A stretch of DNA of 64,000 nucleotides from IMG/VR virus record IMGVR_UViG_3300027969_000060, positions 44,992 through 108,991 of that record. The stretch is one strand, 5' to 3'. The notes under the pieces were generated by a model. The model was not told the DNA's origin. It saw only the letters and a program-made list of their open reading frames with translations, and searched no databases. The translations under genes were made by a program, and so were the position numbers. The DNA is from a virus. Below, piece after piece: positions 1-11,100 of the stretch (its first letter is position 1; every line of letters starts with the position of its first letter).

Positions 1-1467
1 TGCGCTAGTGCCTGTACCGACAATGTTTGTGCCACTTAGGCCTGTAAATGTTTGGCCCGTTGCCGCCCATTTAACACCACTATTTAAGCGTGACCAGTAG
101 GTTAGGTTTGGTGGGGTATTGCCGGTGTGGTCAAGGATTGCTACATAGGTGTAACCGTTTAGTCTTACTACCTGGCCAACTTTATATGCAGTTGCATTTG
201 ACCAGTCGCCCTGGAAACTAAATCCAGTAGTAAATAAATCCCAATCAGAAATATAAGCAGTAGGAGTTTTATTAGTATTATTTGTTTTAGCTACGTATGC
301 ATATCCACCATAGGATACTATGTCACCTGGTTGGTAAACTTCTGAGCTTGACCAACTATTTTCAAATTCTAATCCGCCAACAAATATAACCCAGTTTGCT
401 TCTGCAAATGTACCGGAAGATGTATGGTCAGTTGTACAAATCCAAAGGTCTGCTCCAAATTTTACAATATCGTTTTTGCGATAGCGAACAGCGGCACCTG
501 TGATTGTAATTTGTGCTCCAACACTGCCTGTTGTTTGTGAAAAGTTTACAGTATATGTTCCGGTAGTTCCTGGGAATGTACCAGTTAACAATTCAGTAAT
601 AGTAGTTCCAGAGGTTACTCCAGCACCAGATAATACTTGACCAATAGATAAATGTCCAGATGATACTGCACTAACAGTTAATGTTGTTCCAGAAATATAT
701 CCAGTAACGCTGGCGCCTGATGACCAGTAACCTAAATATTTAATACCTTTATGGAACGGATCCCATAGCCCCTGATCTGCTTCTAAACCTGATGCAAGAG
801 TGGCGGCAGATTGATGGCCTGTATTACATACGTAAGTGATGCCACCGTATAAAATAACATCGTTTTGTTTGTAACGTGTATTAATAGTCCACTGGCCAAT
901 CCAATCAAATCCTTTGGCGTAAATATCCCATTTACTTAGGTCTTGTTCGAGACCATCAGAGTCAGTATTGTTAGTAGCTGAACTTGTATGCCCAGTATTA
1001 CAGATATAACTGATACCACCGTATCTAACAACGTCATCTGTTTTGTATCGAGTACCGGTAGTCCAGTCGTTCTTCCAGTCTAAACTTGCGGCAAATAAAT
1101 CCCATTTATTTTGATCTGCTTCCAAGCCCGCAGTTACTTCTGGGCTAGTACCAGATGTTGCTAGTACATTGCTTTGATGTCCGGTGTTACATAAGTAAAC
1201 TCTGCCGCCAAATCGTACTAGGTCGTTAATCTTGTAATATGTATCAGTATCCCAATCGCCCTTCCAGCTTGTGCCGTCAGCAATTTGGTTCCAACGTGTC
1301 GGACCATGGTTTAGGTCGACGTAGAAATCTGCATTGGCAGTATGTCCTGCTACGCAAACAAACGTCTTACCACCGTATCTTACAACATCGTCTTTTACGT
1401 ATGTTGTAGATGCACTCCAGTTGTTTTTCCAAACAAAGCGGATTCTACCTAGTTTAAATTCAGCCAT
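1..1467 (-). CDS. Large fibre-like structural protein, 5' part only (runs off the window)
   Basis: The reading frame is open from the start codon at 1467 to the left edge, giving 489 codons with no stop; the C-terminus lies outside the window. The visible part is a string of about seven modules of roughly 60 residues. Each has an aromatic start, a 'Y..(N/D)DVVRYGG..Y.C' core and a 'GHTS' end, resembling small carbohydrate-binding or chitin-binding folds. The fifth module is split by an inserted 60-70-residue domain carrying 'GAGVTSGT'. The N-terminus ([17 protein letters not shown]) closely matches that of the 1973-aa protein next door, so the two are paralogues. A GGAG ribosome site lies 6 nt before the ATG and a late promoter motif lies 27 nt upstream. 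Role inferred: virion adhesin or fibre. No homologue search was possible. Confidence 0.8.
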   Translation of the reverse strand, partial: MAEFKLGRIRFVWKNNWSASTTYVKDDVVRYGGKTFVCVAGHTANADFYVDLNHGPTRWNQIADGTSWKGDWDTDTYYKINDLVRFGGRVYLCNTGHQSNVLATSGTSPEVTAGLEADQNKWDLFAASLDWKNDWTTGTRYKTDDVVRYGGISYICNTGHTSSATNNTDSDGLEQDLSKWDIYAKGFDWIGQWTINTRYKQNDVILYGGITYVCNTGHQSAATLASGLEADQGLWDPFHKGIKYLGYWSSGASVTGYISGTTLTVSAVSSGHLSIGQVLSGAGVTSGTTITELLTGTFPGTTGTYTVNFSQTTGSVGAQITITGAAVRYRKNDIVKFGADLWICTTDHTSSGTFAEANWVIFVGGLEFENSWSSSEVYQPGDIVSYGGYAYVAKTNNTNKTPTAYISDWDLFTTGFSFQGDWSNATAYKVGQVVRLNGYTYVAILDHTGNTPPNLTYWSRLNSGVKWAATGQTFTGLSGTNIVGTGTSA

Positions 1468-1493
1468 TCAATGCTCCGATTTTCATTATATTG

Positions 1494-1501
1494 TATTTAT
1501 T
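1494..1501 (-). promoter_or_regulatory. T4-type late promoter motif (AATAAATA)
   Basis: Minus-strand AATAAATA, one base from the T4 consensus TATAAATA, 27 nt before the start codon at 1467 and just past the stop of the 1973-aa gene. gp55-type sigma factors recognise this -10-like element. Confidence 0.6.
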
Positions 1502-1521
1502 CATTTGTTAATATTGCTTTT

Positions 1522-4500
1522 TTACTTTCCTGCATCGCTGCCGCCAACGGAAAATCCGTGTGCAAAGAAGCTTTTAGCTAACATAGTTCCGTTAATACCT
1601 TTTGTCATTCTCATAGAGTTTCTAACAAATAGTTGTTGCTGGGTTGACGAGTAAATCCTATTAGGACCACCAACACCAAATGTACCTGCAACAATTGCGC
1701 CTGCTTGTGCATTTGCACCACCACCTGCAATGTTTCTAGCAATATAGGCTTTGATTGCTCTCTGAGTCGGGACAATACTATCACTATTTGCTGTAAAATA
1801 ACTATCAGTACTAAACTGTGTAATTACTACAGAGTTTGTTCCTAACTGGAATCCGCCAAGTGACAGTGTTTGTAGACCTGTTAAACTCAACTGATCTGCT
1901 GAAATTGTAACAATACCAGATGCTTGTTGTACCGCAAACAAGTTACCAACTTTAAAGTTGCCGTCTTGGTCTGTTGAAGTTTGGAATACTCGTCCTCCGT
2001 TATTTTCAGCAATTTGCTGGTATGGAAGTGCTGTATTAACATCAACATTTGGATAATTCGTCGTTTCTTTATTTCCAGTACCAATTAACAAGAAGTCATG
2101 TCCTGTAATACGGCACTGGCTATATTTTTGTCGAATATTGATACTTGTATTATGCTCAGGTGCTAATAAAATAGTCAACGGAGGACTTATTTGGAATTGC
2201 GCTTTATTTGCACCTAAGTCGGTAATAAGAACAATTCGATACTGATTAGGGTTACCGTTGATTGTTAAAGCGGCGCCTGGAGTTGGTAAAAATCCTAAGT
2301 TAGAAACTGTTAAGAATTTGCTAGGTTGATATATATCAGCATAGCCGTCTCCTGATTGAACTGTTATAACTGTTGTCGATGTCCTGTATCCTGTACCTCG
2401 ATTAACAAAAGTTGGATTTCCCAAGACCTTGTTACCTATTCGCGCTAGTGTTGTAACAAATGATGTTGGATTAGGATCAGTAACCCCTAGTGTAGCTGAA
2501 ATATATCCACTGCCGGGCTCTAACAGTTTAATAGCACTAATTTTATTAGAAGCTACAGTAGCTCGACCAAACGCCTGAGCTCCGCATGCCACGGCTAATC
2601 CGCTAGCCGACGAAGATACTACGGAAAATAGTGGAGTTGAGTTAGTATTACCAAATGCAACGCTTGCCCACGATCCAGACGATGATAAGGTACGTTGAGT
2701 CCATACAATACCGTCAGGACTAGATAGCGCGGTCGAAGTCCCGTTGCCGACTACTATAAAAGTTCCTTGGCCGTATGTAATTTGTTGCCAGGATGCTGTT
2801 ACAGGCATTGTGCTAGCTGTCCAAAGTTTGCCATCGAATGAGTATGCGGCTGCACTTCCTCCAGTGGAAATTGCAACAAATCTACCATTTCCCCATATAA
2901 CAGAAATCCAGTTTGACGAAGTTGGTAGCTGAACGTTAGTCTGCGTTATGCCGCCGTCTGTAGAATATGTTGTAAGCCACGTTGTTCCGTTGTCTAATGA
3001 GTATGTGGCAATATTACTACTTCCTGCAATAGCAACCCACACACCAATGTTACTGTATGCAATAGATTTCCAACTAGCAGTAGTAGGTAATGTTACTGCG
3101 CTCCATGTTGATCCATTAATAGAGCTTGAAGCAACTGCACTACTTGTAGTTTGTAAAGCAATATAATTATTATTACCCCATGCAATATCAGCGTGGCCGC
3201 CACCTAATGTAGTGTTACCCGAAGTCCAAGATGTACCATCAATAGAATATGCTATACTGCTACTATTAGAAGTTATTGCATAGAAAAATCCGCCGACAAA
3301 TTTTAGTTTTGCATACGTTCCGGTGGGCAAGGCAGTACCTGTAGTCCAAGCTGTTCCATTTAATGAATTTGCAGTTGCTCCTGTTGAGGTCATTGCAATA
3401 TATTTTCCGTTGCCGTATGTAACTGATACCCAGCCAGTAGTAGGTAATGTTACCGCGCTTGAAGAATAGCTTGGTTGGCTAAATCTAACACATGGCTCAA
3501 TTGAATATACGCTGGTTGAATCTAATAAGGCAACCGCCGGGGTGCCGCTAACAATATTTTGCCATCCTACTGCATGTACATCCATCTTTGTTCCATAAGT
3601 TTGTGTAGTTACTGATTGAATTGTTCCGCCAAAACTTGTAGATATTGAAAACTTTGTTGCTGAATAGTTTGTTGCAATTACATAATAAATTTGTCCTGCT
3701 GTTAAGCCGCCTAACATTCCGCCAGCTACTGTGGCCATTTGTCCCGAACCGTTAGTTAATGTTTTTACTGGACCTTGATAGGTATCACTAATAGTAATTT
3801 GATTTCCTATAATTGCATTAATAATATAATACGTTGCTCCACTTACAATTCCGCCAAATGTTGTTCCGGAAAACACAATTTGTTCTCCAATAACCATTCC
3901 TGCAGAGGAGGTTAGGGTTATTAAATTATTAGTTCCAGTAATTGTAATTGGTACTGCTTGACTACCAACTACTTGTGCTACACTAATTTGCCAAGTACTT
4001 CCGCTACCGGTTCCGGCATTATTAGCTGTGATGTATGTGCCGCTAGTTACCCCAGCCCCAGTCAAGGTCATACCAACTGCAACGGCTCCGGCACCCATTG
4101 AAACAACATATAATGTGTTGCCTGCAATATAAGCAGTAGTCATTGTAGCAATAGTACGAATAGTCTGGAAAGCAGTAGTATTTTGTTGAGTAGGAACAAA
4201 AACAATTGCACTGCCGGGAGTAAATCCAGCGGTTGTTGGTACATTAATTGTATTATCTATAGCGGAGGTAGACGACGATGTTTGTTGTGTAACACTTTCA
4301 TTGGCAATGGTTGCAATTTTACCAACAGCATCGTAGCCTGCAATGTATCCGTATTGTCCAACACCAGTACCAGATGTAACTATTAATCTCATACCATAGT
4401 AAGTAGCAAACGTATTTTGATCGTTACTTGCAATGGTAATTGTTTGAGTATTTCCAGCCTGTGCTTGGTTAACTGCGGTGATATATCCTAATCCACCTGC

Positions 4501-7443
4501 GGCAAAATCGCTACCTAAAATTCTAACTTCATATACTCCACCATCGCGGAACTCGTCACCGACTGCAATTGCGCCGGTTCCTGATCCGCCAAACGCATAA
4601 GTTACACCAGTATATTCTTGCCCAGCATTAGAATATTCAAATTTTAAAATTTTGTTAGTTGCTTCACCAATAAACGCGGCAGCAATCTGAGCTTGTTGAT
4701 TTCTGTTATTTACAGTTGCAGTGATTGGACTTTCTGTTGTATCATATCCTTCGGCAACGCAACCAAAATTTCCATAAGATGTGTTACCGTTAGTAGCACG
4801 AATACGTCCGCCGTCTTCTGCTAGGTAACCGCAATGGCCGTAATATGAGAACACTGATACTAATTCTGTTAATGATCCTGTTCCAGTACACCAAGCACCA
4901 ATTCCAGCAGATAAAATTGTTGTAAAGTCGTTAGCAACAATAGATTTATTACCACCGTTGTGTAATGTTCCATCAATCTTTACGCCAACACATCCTTGTC
5001 CAAACATTGATACGTTTTGGGCATAAGGAGATTTTGTAGTAATTTGCACTGATGTATCATTTGGGCCAGTGCCTGGATCCAGTGATACGTAAGCTCCCGC
5101 TGTTGGGCGTCTTGTTCCGTAACTATTAGGGCTACCTAATCCGCCAAGTAAACCAGTTAAGGTCATGTTTCGAATACCAGTTGCATTTGCAACTAAGAAC
5201 ATATTTTTAATTGCATCTCCGCCATACACATTAACTGTTTGACTAGTTGACTCAGATAAACTAACTGCGGCTGTACCGCCGTTAATGTTAGAAATTTTAA
5301 AACTTGTTGGAGTTATAGTTGAACCAATAACATAGTATGTTTGGCCAATTGTTAGTCCAGCAAATCCACCTGCTATAACAGCCATTGCTCCTTGAGCATC
5401 GGTTACTGCAAACGTCGGGCCGTTATAACTTGCACTAATTGTAATAGTTTGTGTTGCCGAGTCGTATGTTTTAATATAATATACTTGGCCTGAAACCAGC
5501 CCACCAAGACTTGCACCGTTAAACACAATAGTTTCATTTACATATAAATTAGCAACATACGCTAACGTAATTTTATTAGTTGAGGCAACTGTGGCAAGAG
5601 CTGTAGTAATTAATGTTTCAACTACAAACTGAATAGGATCGTTTGCTGATATACCAACAGTAGTGTTTAATGTAATTATTCCTGTTGCGCTACTTGATGC
5701 AGTAGCAATACAGTTAATAATTTTTGCTGGTTGGATTACTGTTCCGCGAAGTTCATCGCCTACTAGAGCAACACCTGCTGGTACCCTGATTGGCAATGTT
5801 TCACCGTATGTACCAGTTTTAATAAAAATTGTGGCAGGTCCAGCAACTTGACTACACGCATATTTTACAGTTTTCCACGGAGTAGATATTGTTGTACCGT
5901 ATGATGCAGTGTCAACTCCGGTAGGTGACACGTAATAGACCTTTCCAATAATTCCCCAATTATCCCATGACGGGATCGGCAGGTAATTGTTAGTACTGAG
6001 TGTTCTAGTCTTTAATAAATTTCCTTCACCACCAATAGGAGTTGCGGTCCACTGACTGTTGTTATAGGTTTGAATATCACCTTGATATTGTAATGTTTCA
6101 AACTGATCACCTCGAACATATATAACCCAATATATGTTTGTGGTATCTTGTGCTGGAGCTAATATTGCACCAGAAGTATGTTTAACAAGACAAATATAAG
6201 AAGTTGAATAATAAGTAACAACGTCGCCGACTACATATACTTGATCTGCGGCCCAGCCGCCGCGCCAGTACATACCTGGATTTACTAATTCCCATTTACT
6301 AGTATCTGTAGGTTCAATACTTACGCTATCCATGATCGCAACATACAAATATCCATCTCTTCGAATAAGGTCGCCAGTGCGATAATTACCAACCGAGGTC
6401 CAATCGCCCATTATGTTGTAATTTTTAACTACTAGTGTCCAACTGATTAGGTCGGTTGACGGAATATTATTAATATTATTTTGAACATTGCTTGTATACT
6501 GATATCCACCATATGTAACAACATCGCCTTTATCGTAAGCTATTGAATTTAACCATGCATTTGCAAATTCTAAGCCTGGAACCCAAATTTTAAAACTTGC
6601 TGTATCAAAAGTACTAGTCGATTGGTGTGCAACAATACAGATATATAAATCTGGTCCTTGTTTTACTACATCGTTCAACTTGTATCGTGTCAGTGCCTGC
6701 CACGTAAATTTGTAATCTATTCCAGTGTGTACAATTTCCCATTTTAAAATGTCAGGATCTATACCAACAGTTGCAGTTGCTCCGCTAATGTGTGCATCAG
6801 TACACTTATAAATAATCCCGCCGTATCGAACTACATCACTTAGTTTGTAACGAGTCAAAGGAGCCCAGTCAGTCTTCCAATCATTGGCATACAGGACTGC
6901 ATCCCAGTATGCTTGATGAGATTCAAGGCCGCCTGGGAACGATGTAGTAGATGAACTAGTATGACCAAAATTACATCTATAAATTGTTCCGCCGTATCGA
7001 ACTAGATCGTTTAATCGATAACGAGTATTAATGGTCCATGCTTTGAGCCAGTCGTCTGTGACTGCATAACGTGCCCACTTGCTTTGGTCTACTTCAAGTC
7101 CGCTGGCAATAGTTGTTGCTGAGGTATGGCTAGTAATACAAATATAGACAATGCTGTTATATCGAATATAATCACCAAGGTTATATAGTGTATTAGTTGA
7201 CCAAGTGTTCCTCCACTCGTAGCCGTCTAACCATAATTGCCATTTTGGCGCGGCCTCGTCTGGCGTTGTAGAAACATCAATATAATTTAAATCGGTATTA
7301 AAATCTGCAGACGAAGTATGCCCAACTAGACATACGTATGATTTACCACGGTAACGAACAATATCGTCTTTGGTATATGCCGTGTTGGTTACCCATGTAT
7401 CTTTCCATGTAAATCTAATTCGGTTTATCTTAAAATCTGCCAT
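1522..7443 (-). CDS. Giant modular fibre/adhesin-like structural protein (1973 aa)
   Basis: Residues 1-490 hold about eight W/Y modules with a 'DVVRYGG..Y.C' core, as in the neighbouring partial paralogue. At about 505-900 there is a pectin-lyase-like beta-helix region (start 'VYYVSPTGVD', then 'PWKTVKYACSQV' and 'GTYGETLPIRVPAGV'). A 'GAGVTSGT' module follows. At about 1330-1600 lie seven or so short repeats with 'YGNG.(Y/F)(I/V)A' and 'S.DG..W', similar to BNR/Kelch-type propeller blades. Near 1690 is a 'GSGY' module. The C-terminal part has 'DQDGNFKVGNLFAVQQ', a motif shared with the two other fibre genes downstream, and 'VPTQRAIKAYIARNI'. A perfect late promoter (7472-7479) and a GAGG ribosome site precede it. 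A structural role is inferred from composition and context; the receptor is unknown. Confidence 0.85.
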   Translation of the reverse strand: MADFKINRIRFTWKDTWVTNTAYTKDDIVRYRGKSYVCLVGHTSSADFNTDLNYIDVSTTPDEAAPKWQLWLDGYEWRNTWSTNTLYNLGDYIRYNSIVYICITSHTSATTIASGLEVDQSKWARYAVTDDWLKAWTINTRYRLNDLVRYGGTIYRCNFGHTSSSTTSFPGGLESHQAYWDAVLYANDWKTDWAPLTRYKLSDVVRYGGIIYKCTDAHISGATATVGIDPDILKWEIVHTGIDYKFTWQALTRYKLNDVVKQGPDLYICIVAHQSTSTFDTASFKIWVPGLEFANAWLNSIAYDKGDVVTYGGYQYTSNVQNNINNIPSTDLISWTLVVKNYNIMGDWTSVGNYRTGDLIRRDGYLYVAIMDSVSIEPTDTSKWELVNPGMYWRGGWAADQVYVVGDVVTYYSTSYICLVKHTSGAILAPAQDTTNIYWVIYVRGDQFETLQYQGDIQTYNNSQWTATPIGGEGNLLKTRTLSTNNYLPIPSWDNWGIIGKVYYVSPTGVDTASYGTTISTPWKTVKYACSQVAGPATIFIKTGTYGETLPIRVPAGVALVGDELRGTVIQPAKIINCIATASSSATGIITLNTTVGISANDPIQFVVETLITTALATVASTNKITLAYVANLYVNETIVFNGASLGGLVSGQVYYIKTYDSATQTITISASYNGPTFAVTDAQGAMAVIAGGFAGLTIGQTYYVIGSTITPTSFKISNINGGTAAVSLSESTSQTVNVYGGDAIKNMFLVANATGIRNMTLTGLLGGLGSPNSYGTRRPTAGAYVSLDPGTGPNDTSVQITTKSPYAQNVSMFGQGCVGVKIDGTLHNGGNKSIVANDFTTILSAGIGAWCTGTGSLTELVSVFSYYGHCGYLAEDGGRIRATNGNTSYGNFGCVAEGYDTTESPITATVNNRNQQAQIAAAFIGEATNKILKFEYSNAGQEYTGVTYAFGGSGTGAIAVGDEFRDGGVYEVRILGSDFAAGGLGYITAVNQAQAGNTQTITIASNDQNTFATYYGMRLIVTSGTGVGQYGYIAGYDAVGKIATIANESVTQQTSSSTSAIDNTINVPTTAGFTPGSAIVFVPTQQNTTAFQTIRTIATMTTAYIAGNTLYVVSMGAGAVAVGMTLTGAGVTSGTYITANNAGTGSGSTWQISVAQVVGSQAVPITITGTNNLITLTSSAGMVIGEQIVFSGTTFGGIVSGATYYIINAIIGNQITISDTYQGPVKTLTNGSGQMATVAGGMLGGLTAGQIYYVIATNYSATKFSISTSFGGTIQSVTTQTYGTKMDVHAVGWQNIVSGTPAVALLDSTSVYSIEPCVRFSQPSYSSSAVTLPTTGWVSVTYGNGKYIAMTSTGATANSLNGTAWTTGTALPTGTYAKLKFVGGFFYAITSNSSSIAYSIDGTSWTSGNTTLGGGHADIAWGNNNYIALQTTSSAVASSSINGSTWSAVTLPTTASWKSIAYSNIGVWVAIAGSSNIATYSLDNGTTWLTTYSTDGGITQTNVQLPTSSNWISVIWGNGRFVAISTGGSAAAYSFDGKLWTASTMPVTASWQQITYGQGTFIVVGNGTSTALSSPDGIVWTQRTLSSSGSWASVAFGNTNSTPLFSVVSSSASGLAVACGAQAFGRATVASNKISAIKLLEPGSGYISATLGVTDPNPTSFVTTLARIGNKVLGNPTFVNRGTGYRTSTTVITVQSGDGYADIYQPSKFLTVSNLGFLPTPGAALTINGNPNQYRIVLITDLGANKAQFQISPPLTILLAPEHNTSINIRQKYSQCRITGHDFLLIGTGNKETTNYPNVDVNTALPYQQIAENNGGRVFQTSTDQDGNFKVGNLFAVQQASGIVTISADQLSLTGLQTLSLGGFQLGTNSVVITQFSTDSYFTANSDSIVPTQRAIKAYIARNIAGGGANAQAGAIVAGTFGVGGPNRIYSSTQQQLFVRNSMRMTKGINGTMLAKSFFAHGFSVGGSDAGK

Positions 7444-7471
7444 TATCTACCTCAATATTTTTAATTTTGTA

Positions 7472-7479
7472 TATTTATA
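7472..7479 (-). promoter_or_regulatory. T4-type late promoter, perfect TATAAATA
   Basis: Exact T4 late consensus on the minus strand, 29 nt upstream of the 1973-aa gene. The TAA inside the motif is also the stop codon of the 119-aa gene ending at 7475. Confidence 0.8.
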
Positions 7480-7834
7480 CGCCGCTTGGGTACTGGTATT
7501 TTGTATCTACTCTTACAACTAGTTGTCCGTCATCATCAATATAATAATACAAATTTCTGTTGTCCCAACGCATTTGTTCAAAATTTAAATTTTCAAAAAC
7601 TAGCTCGTGTATTGCATCGCGGCCCTCAAAGAAATCTACACCTACTTCAAAATCTGGATAGTTGCCGTCTGCTGTTCCGTCGTTGTTAATCTGAATACTG
7701 TCTTCTCTACTAAGTTGATTAACTCGTGTAAAATACAATACTCCGTCATCTGTTCTGCGTAGGGCATAAAAGTACTTGGGAGTATCTCCCAATACATCTT
7801 CTTGTGACCTGCCAAATTGATAATTGCTTGCCAT
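7475..7834 (-). CDS. Small acidic structural protein of unknown function (119 aa)
   Basis: I cannot assign a function. The protein starts MASNYQFGRSQEDVLGD and is rich in Asp, Glu and aromatic residues, with no membrane segment or signal peptide. It reads 'KYFYALRRTDDGVLYFTRVNQL' in outline, followed by 'YYYIDDDGQLVVRVD', a pattern of short beta strands. It sits between two giant fibre genes, 12 nt after the 109-aa gene, in the same late transcription direction. A virion component or fibre-attachment factor is the simplest inference. The stop codon lies inside the late promoter of the next gene. An AGGAGA ribosome site lies just upstream of the ATG. Confidence 0.7.
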   Translation of the reverse strand: MASNYQFGRSQEDVLGDTPKYFYALRRTDDGVLYFTRVNQLSREDSIQINNDGTADGNYPDFEVGVDFFEGRDAIHELVFENLNFEQMRWDNRNLYYYIDDDGQLVVRVDTKYQYPSGV

Positions 7835-7845
7835 AATAAATCTCC

Positions 7846-8175
7846 TTAAACAATCTCGGCGTAACTAGCAATTAGATCAATGCTATTTGCCGTATCGCTT
7901 ACTATTGTCATTGTTGTACTTTCTGCTAGAATAATCTTTTCACCATTTGTTACTATCTTTGCACTAGTATACGGATCTATTACTAGTCCTTTGATATAGT
8001 ACCCGGTTACTGCGGTTGAATCAGTTATAGTGATGTCAACTATCACAACTTCGTCTGTAGTGTTTGCTAGATTGCAACCGATCAATGTAAATCTGTTGCC
8101 GGGACTAGTTTCTAATACATCAACAGGTGTTGTACCGATGTTCTTTGCTACTTTTGTTCTAAAGAATGATGCCAT
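7846..8175 (-). CDS. Small beta-rich structural protein (109 aa), paralogue-like to the 106-aa protein at 17290
   Basis: No named family is recognised. The sequence is all beta-like, with 'FTLIGCNLANT' and 'VIDPYTSAKIVTNGEKIILAE', and ends in alternating small and hydrophobic residues. The 106-aa protein encoded at 17290-17610 has the same length and the same order of elements ('IIVCNTG', then 'LIVPAGDTVSF', 'EKLVLATGD'), so the two probably share a fold. Each copy sits in the same orientation within the fibre locus. The gene starts 6 nt after the stop of the 1650-aa fibre gene and is probably co-transcribed with it. Capsid decoration or a small fibre-associated protein are possibilities, neither proven. 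Confidence 0.7.
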   Translation of the reverse strand: MASFFRTKVAKNIGTTPVDVLETSPGNRFTLIGCNLANTTDEVVIVDITITDSTAVTGYYIKGLVIDPYTSAKIVTNGEKIILAESTTMTIVSDTANSIDLIASYAEIV

Positions 8176-8181
8176 AATTTT

Positions 8182-11100
8182 TTATCCAAATATGAGCGCG
8201 GAAGCAATACCAATCTCTGTTGCTTCTAAACTCGTTACGCCGCCGGATGCACCTGCAACACTTGACCAAGTTACTCCGTTAAATACTTCTACTAAGTTGT
8301 CGTATGTATTAAATCGAATCATTCCAATTTCAGGAACTGCAGGCCGATCATTTAATACATCACCGCTTGGAATAACTACACCATTAGAGCCCGCAATCCG
8401 TACATACCCTGTTCCTGTTTCGGAAAATTCTGTAATTGCTCCGCTTACAATATTAGTAATTGTATTGTTAAAAATCTTTAAGTTACCTAAGCGAACCCCG
8501 CCGGTACCTGTTGTTGTTAAATTAAGATTGCTATCTGCTAATACAGGTGTAATAGTATTGCTATATAAATCTAAATTAACTGTTTGAAAACGCTGGGTAA
8601 ACAATTTTGTACTGTCTATTGTTGCTGTTAAGTTACCGTCAGCATAAAAATAAAGTGTATTGTCGTTTGCGCCAGGGGTTGCTTCTGCAATAATCTTGGT
8701 ATTACCATCAACGTCTTGCAGGCCGCCTAATTTTACCCAATAACCATTATTATATCCTTCATACCTAGTTAGGTCTGAGTTATAACGAATCATACCGTTT
8801 GACGGAGTTCCTGGTTGTTGAGCAGTTGTTCCAACTGGAACTTGAATACTTTGATTACTATTAATTATTACACCGCCGGTGCCTTGTGGTACTAATGTAA
8901 TATTTGAGTCTGTAACAATGCTTTGTATATTGTTGTCGCTAAACTTAATGCCTTCTAATACAACATTGCCGATGCCATTGGCCCTTAATTCTAAATCTAA
9001 ATCTGTCACAGTTGTAGAAATTACATTATTCTCAAGTCTAATTTGCGATAATTGCAAATATGTTGAGCCGGTAATATTACCAGTAACTTGCGTATTACCG
9101 CTAGTAACAAAATTACCAGTTTGATTAATGTTACCAGTCTGCGTAATGTTGCCTGTAACTGTTGTATTTTTTAGATATGTAGTACCGCTAGTTACTGTAA
9201 GATTTTGAGTTACTGTTAAGTTTTGATCAATTTGTACATTGTTGCTTGGAATATAAATTCTTCCTGCACCTGCGGCAGTTAGTGTTAAATCATCATTTCC
9301 AATAGATGTACTAATTTGATTAGAATCAATAATTACGCCGTCAATTTCAGCACGACTTAAGAACGCTGTATTCCACCGTAATAAACTTGTGCCTAAATCA
9401 TAGAACGCTGTCAGTGACGGAATTAAACTACTGTCAATGCTAGCAACAAAATTAATAGTGTCAGTACTTTGATCACCAATAGTAATATTTCCGCCAATGG
9501 TAATATCGCCTGTAACATCTAAGTTACCTGTAACAAACGTATTGTTTTGTAAATTAATTACACCGTTGGCAGCAGTAACATCAATTTGCCCTGTGGTAGA
9601 ATCAATGTTATTATCGTGTATTCTGATATTACCAGTAGTAATATCAGTTGAAGTAATAGTTGTAGTATGTGTACCGTCAGTGAATGTAACACCGGTTAAA
9701 CTAGTAACAGTTAAGTTTTGATTGTTAAATAAAACTTCGCCAGTTTTTTGATTAATATAAAAATTGTCACCAACTTTGAAGTTTCCTTCATTGTCAACAC
9801 TAGTATAATAAATCTTTGCATCGTTTAATTCTACTACTTCATTAGCGGCAATACGATCGTTAGGATCGTTTGTTGATAGTTTTCCAGCACCTATGTATGC
9901 AAAGTTTTGTGAAATTAAGTAAGCAATAACACCGGGGCCGTCCCCGTACACCCCATAATTACCATAGACACTGGCTGATGCAATTGAACGAATCTCAGCA
10001 CCGAAGTCTGAGTAGTCGGCAAAGTCAATTAATGTTGCGGTGCCACCGGCACTAGTTCTTAAGTCTTGGAATGTAATGCCATCGTCTAAAATAGTTGTAG
10101 AATTATTGTTACCGTTAAAATGTAATAATAATACTGTTCCTAAATCGCCTGTCAATGCTGTAGTGGGCGCAGTAAACGTTGTCGTATATCTTGCTACACC
10201 TTTACTAATTTTTACATCGTCAATATAACCAGTGAATCCGTATGCTCCGCTGTAGTCAGCACCAATGCGTAATGGTTTGGTTGTTCCGTAGTCAGTTATG
10301 TCGGCCCAAGAAGAACCCGACTGTGTGCCATTTAAATATATTTTTGTTGAGGCGTTTCTTCTAACTAATGCTACGTGTGTCCAGGTTGACAACGATACTG
10401 TTGCGGCTGTGGTGATAGTTATAACGCCGTTTACATACAAGTACAGTTGATTGCTAGTATTGATAGCTAGATAAATTGATTTTTCAATAGCGGCTGATCT
10501 AAAATCAAATAGTGTTCGATATGTTCCGGCTGCTGTAGGATAAATCCACCCCTCAATAGTAAAGTCAGTTGCTGTTCCGTAGGAAGCGTCGTCAACAATG
10601 GTTGAATTTCCGTTGACTAATAATTTAGTATTAAAGTCGTCAACAAATGCTGTAGTAGTAGGAGTAAATGTTGCGGTATATCTTGCGGTATTGCTTACTC
10701 TAAAGTCATCAATATAACCATTAAATGCTGTTGTTCCGTTGTATTGAGCACCGACTACTAAGGGCTTTGTAGTTCCATAGTTAGTTGTATCAGTATAGGT
10801 AGCGGTAGATACCACACCATTTATAAAGAATCTTGTCACTCCACTAGCACGAGAGATAGCAACGTGATTCCAAGCATTATTAGTATGAGCATTACTACTT
10901 GTTAATACAAATGCGCCATTTACAAATAATCTTAAAGAGCCTGAACCGTTAGACTGAACAACAACGGAGTTTTCAGTTAGGGTTGTTCTTGTATCAAACA
11001 AATATTGTGTAGATACTGCTGTTTTATAGAACCAGCCTTCAATAGTAAAGTCCCCAGTTCCAAATCCATAATCTGTATCTGTAGCAAGACTAAGATAGTC

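Noticed and set aside
8030-8587. 185-aa plus-strand ORF
   Set aside because: It runs antisense to the fibre gene and the 109-aa gene, has no ribosome site, and its composition mirrors the T/N-rich coding strand. Many similar shadow ORFs lie opposite the fibre, gp48 and gp5 genes.
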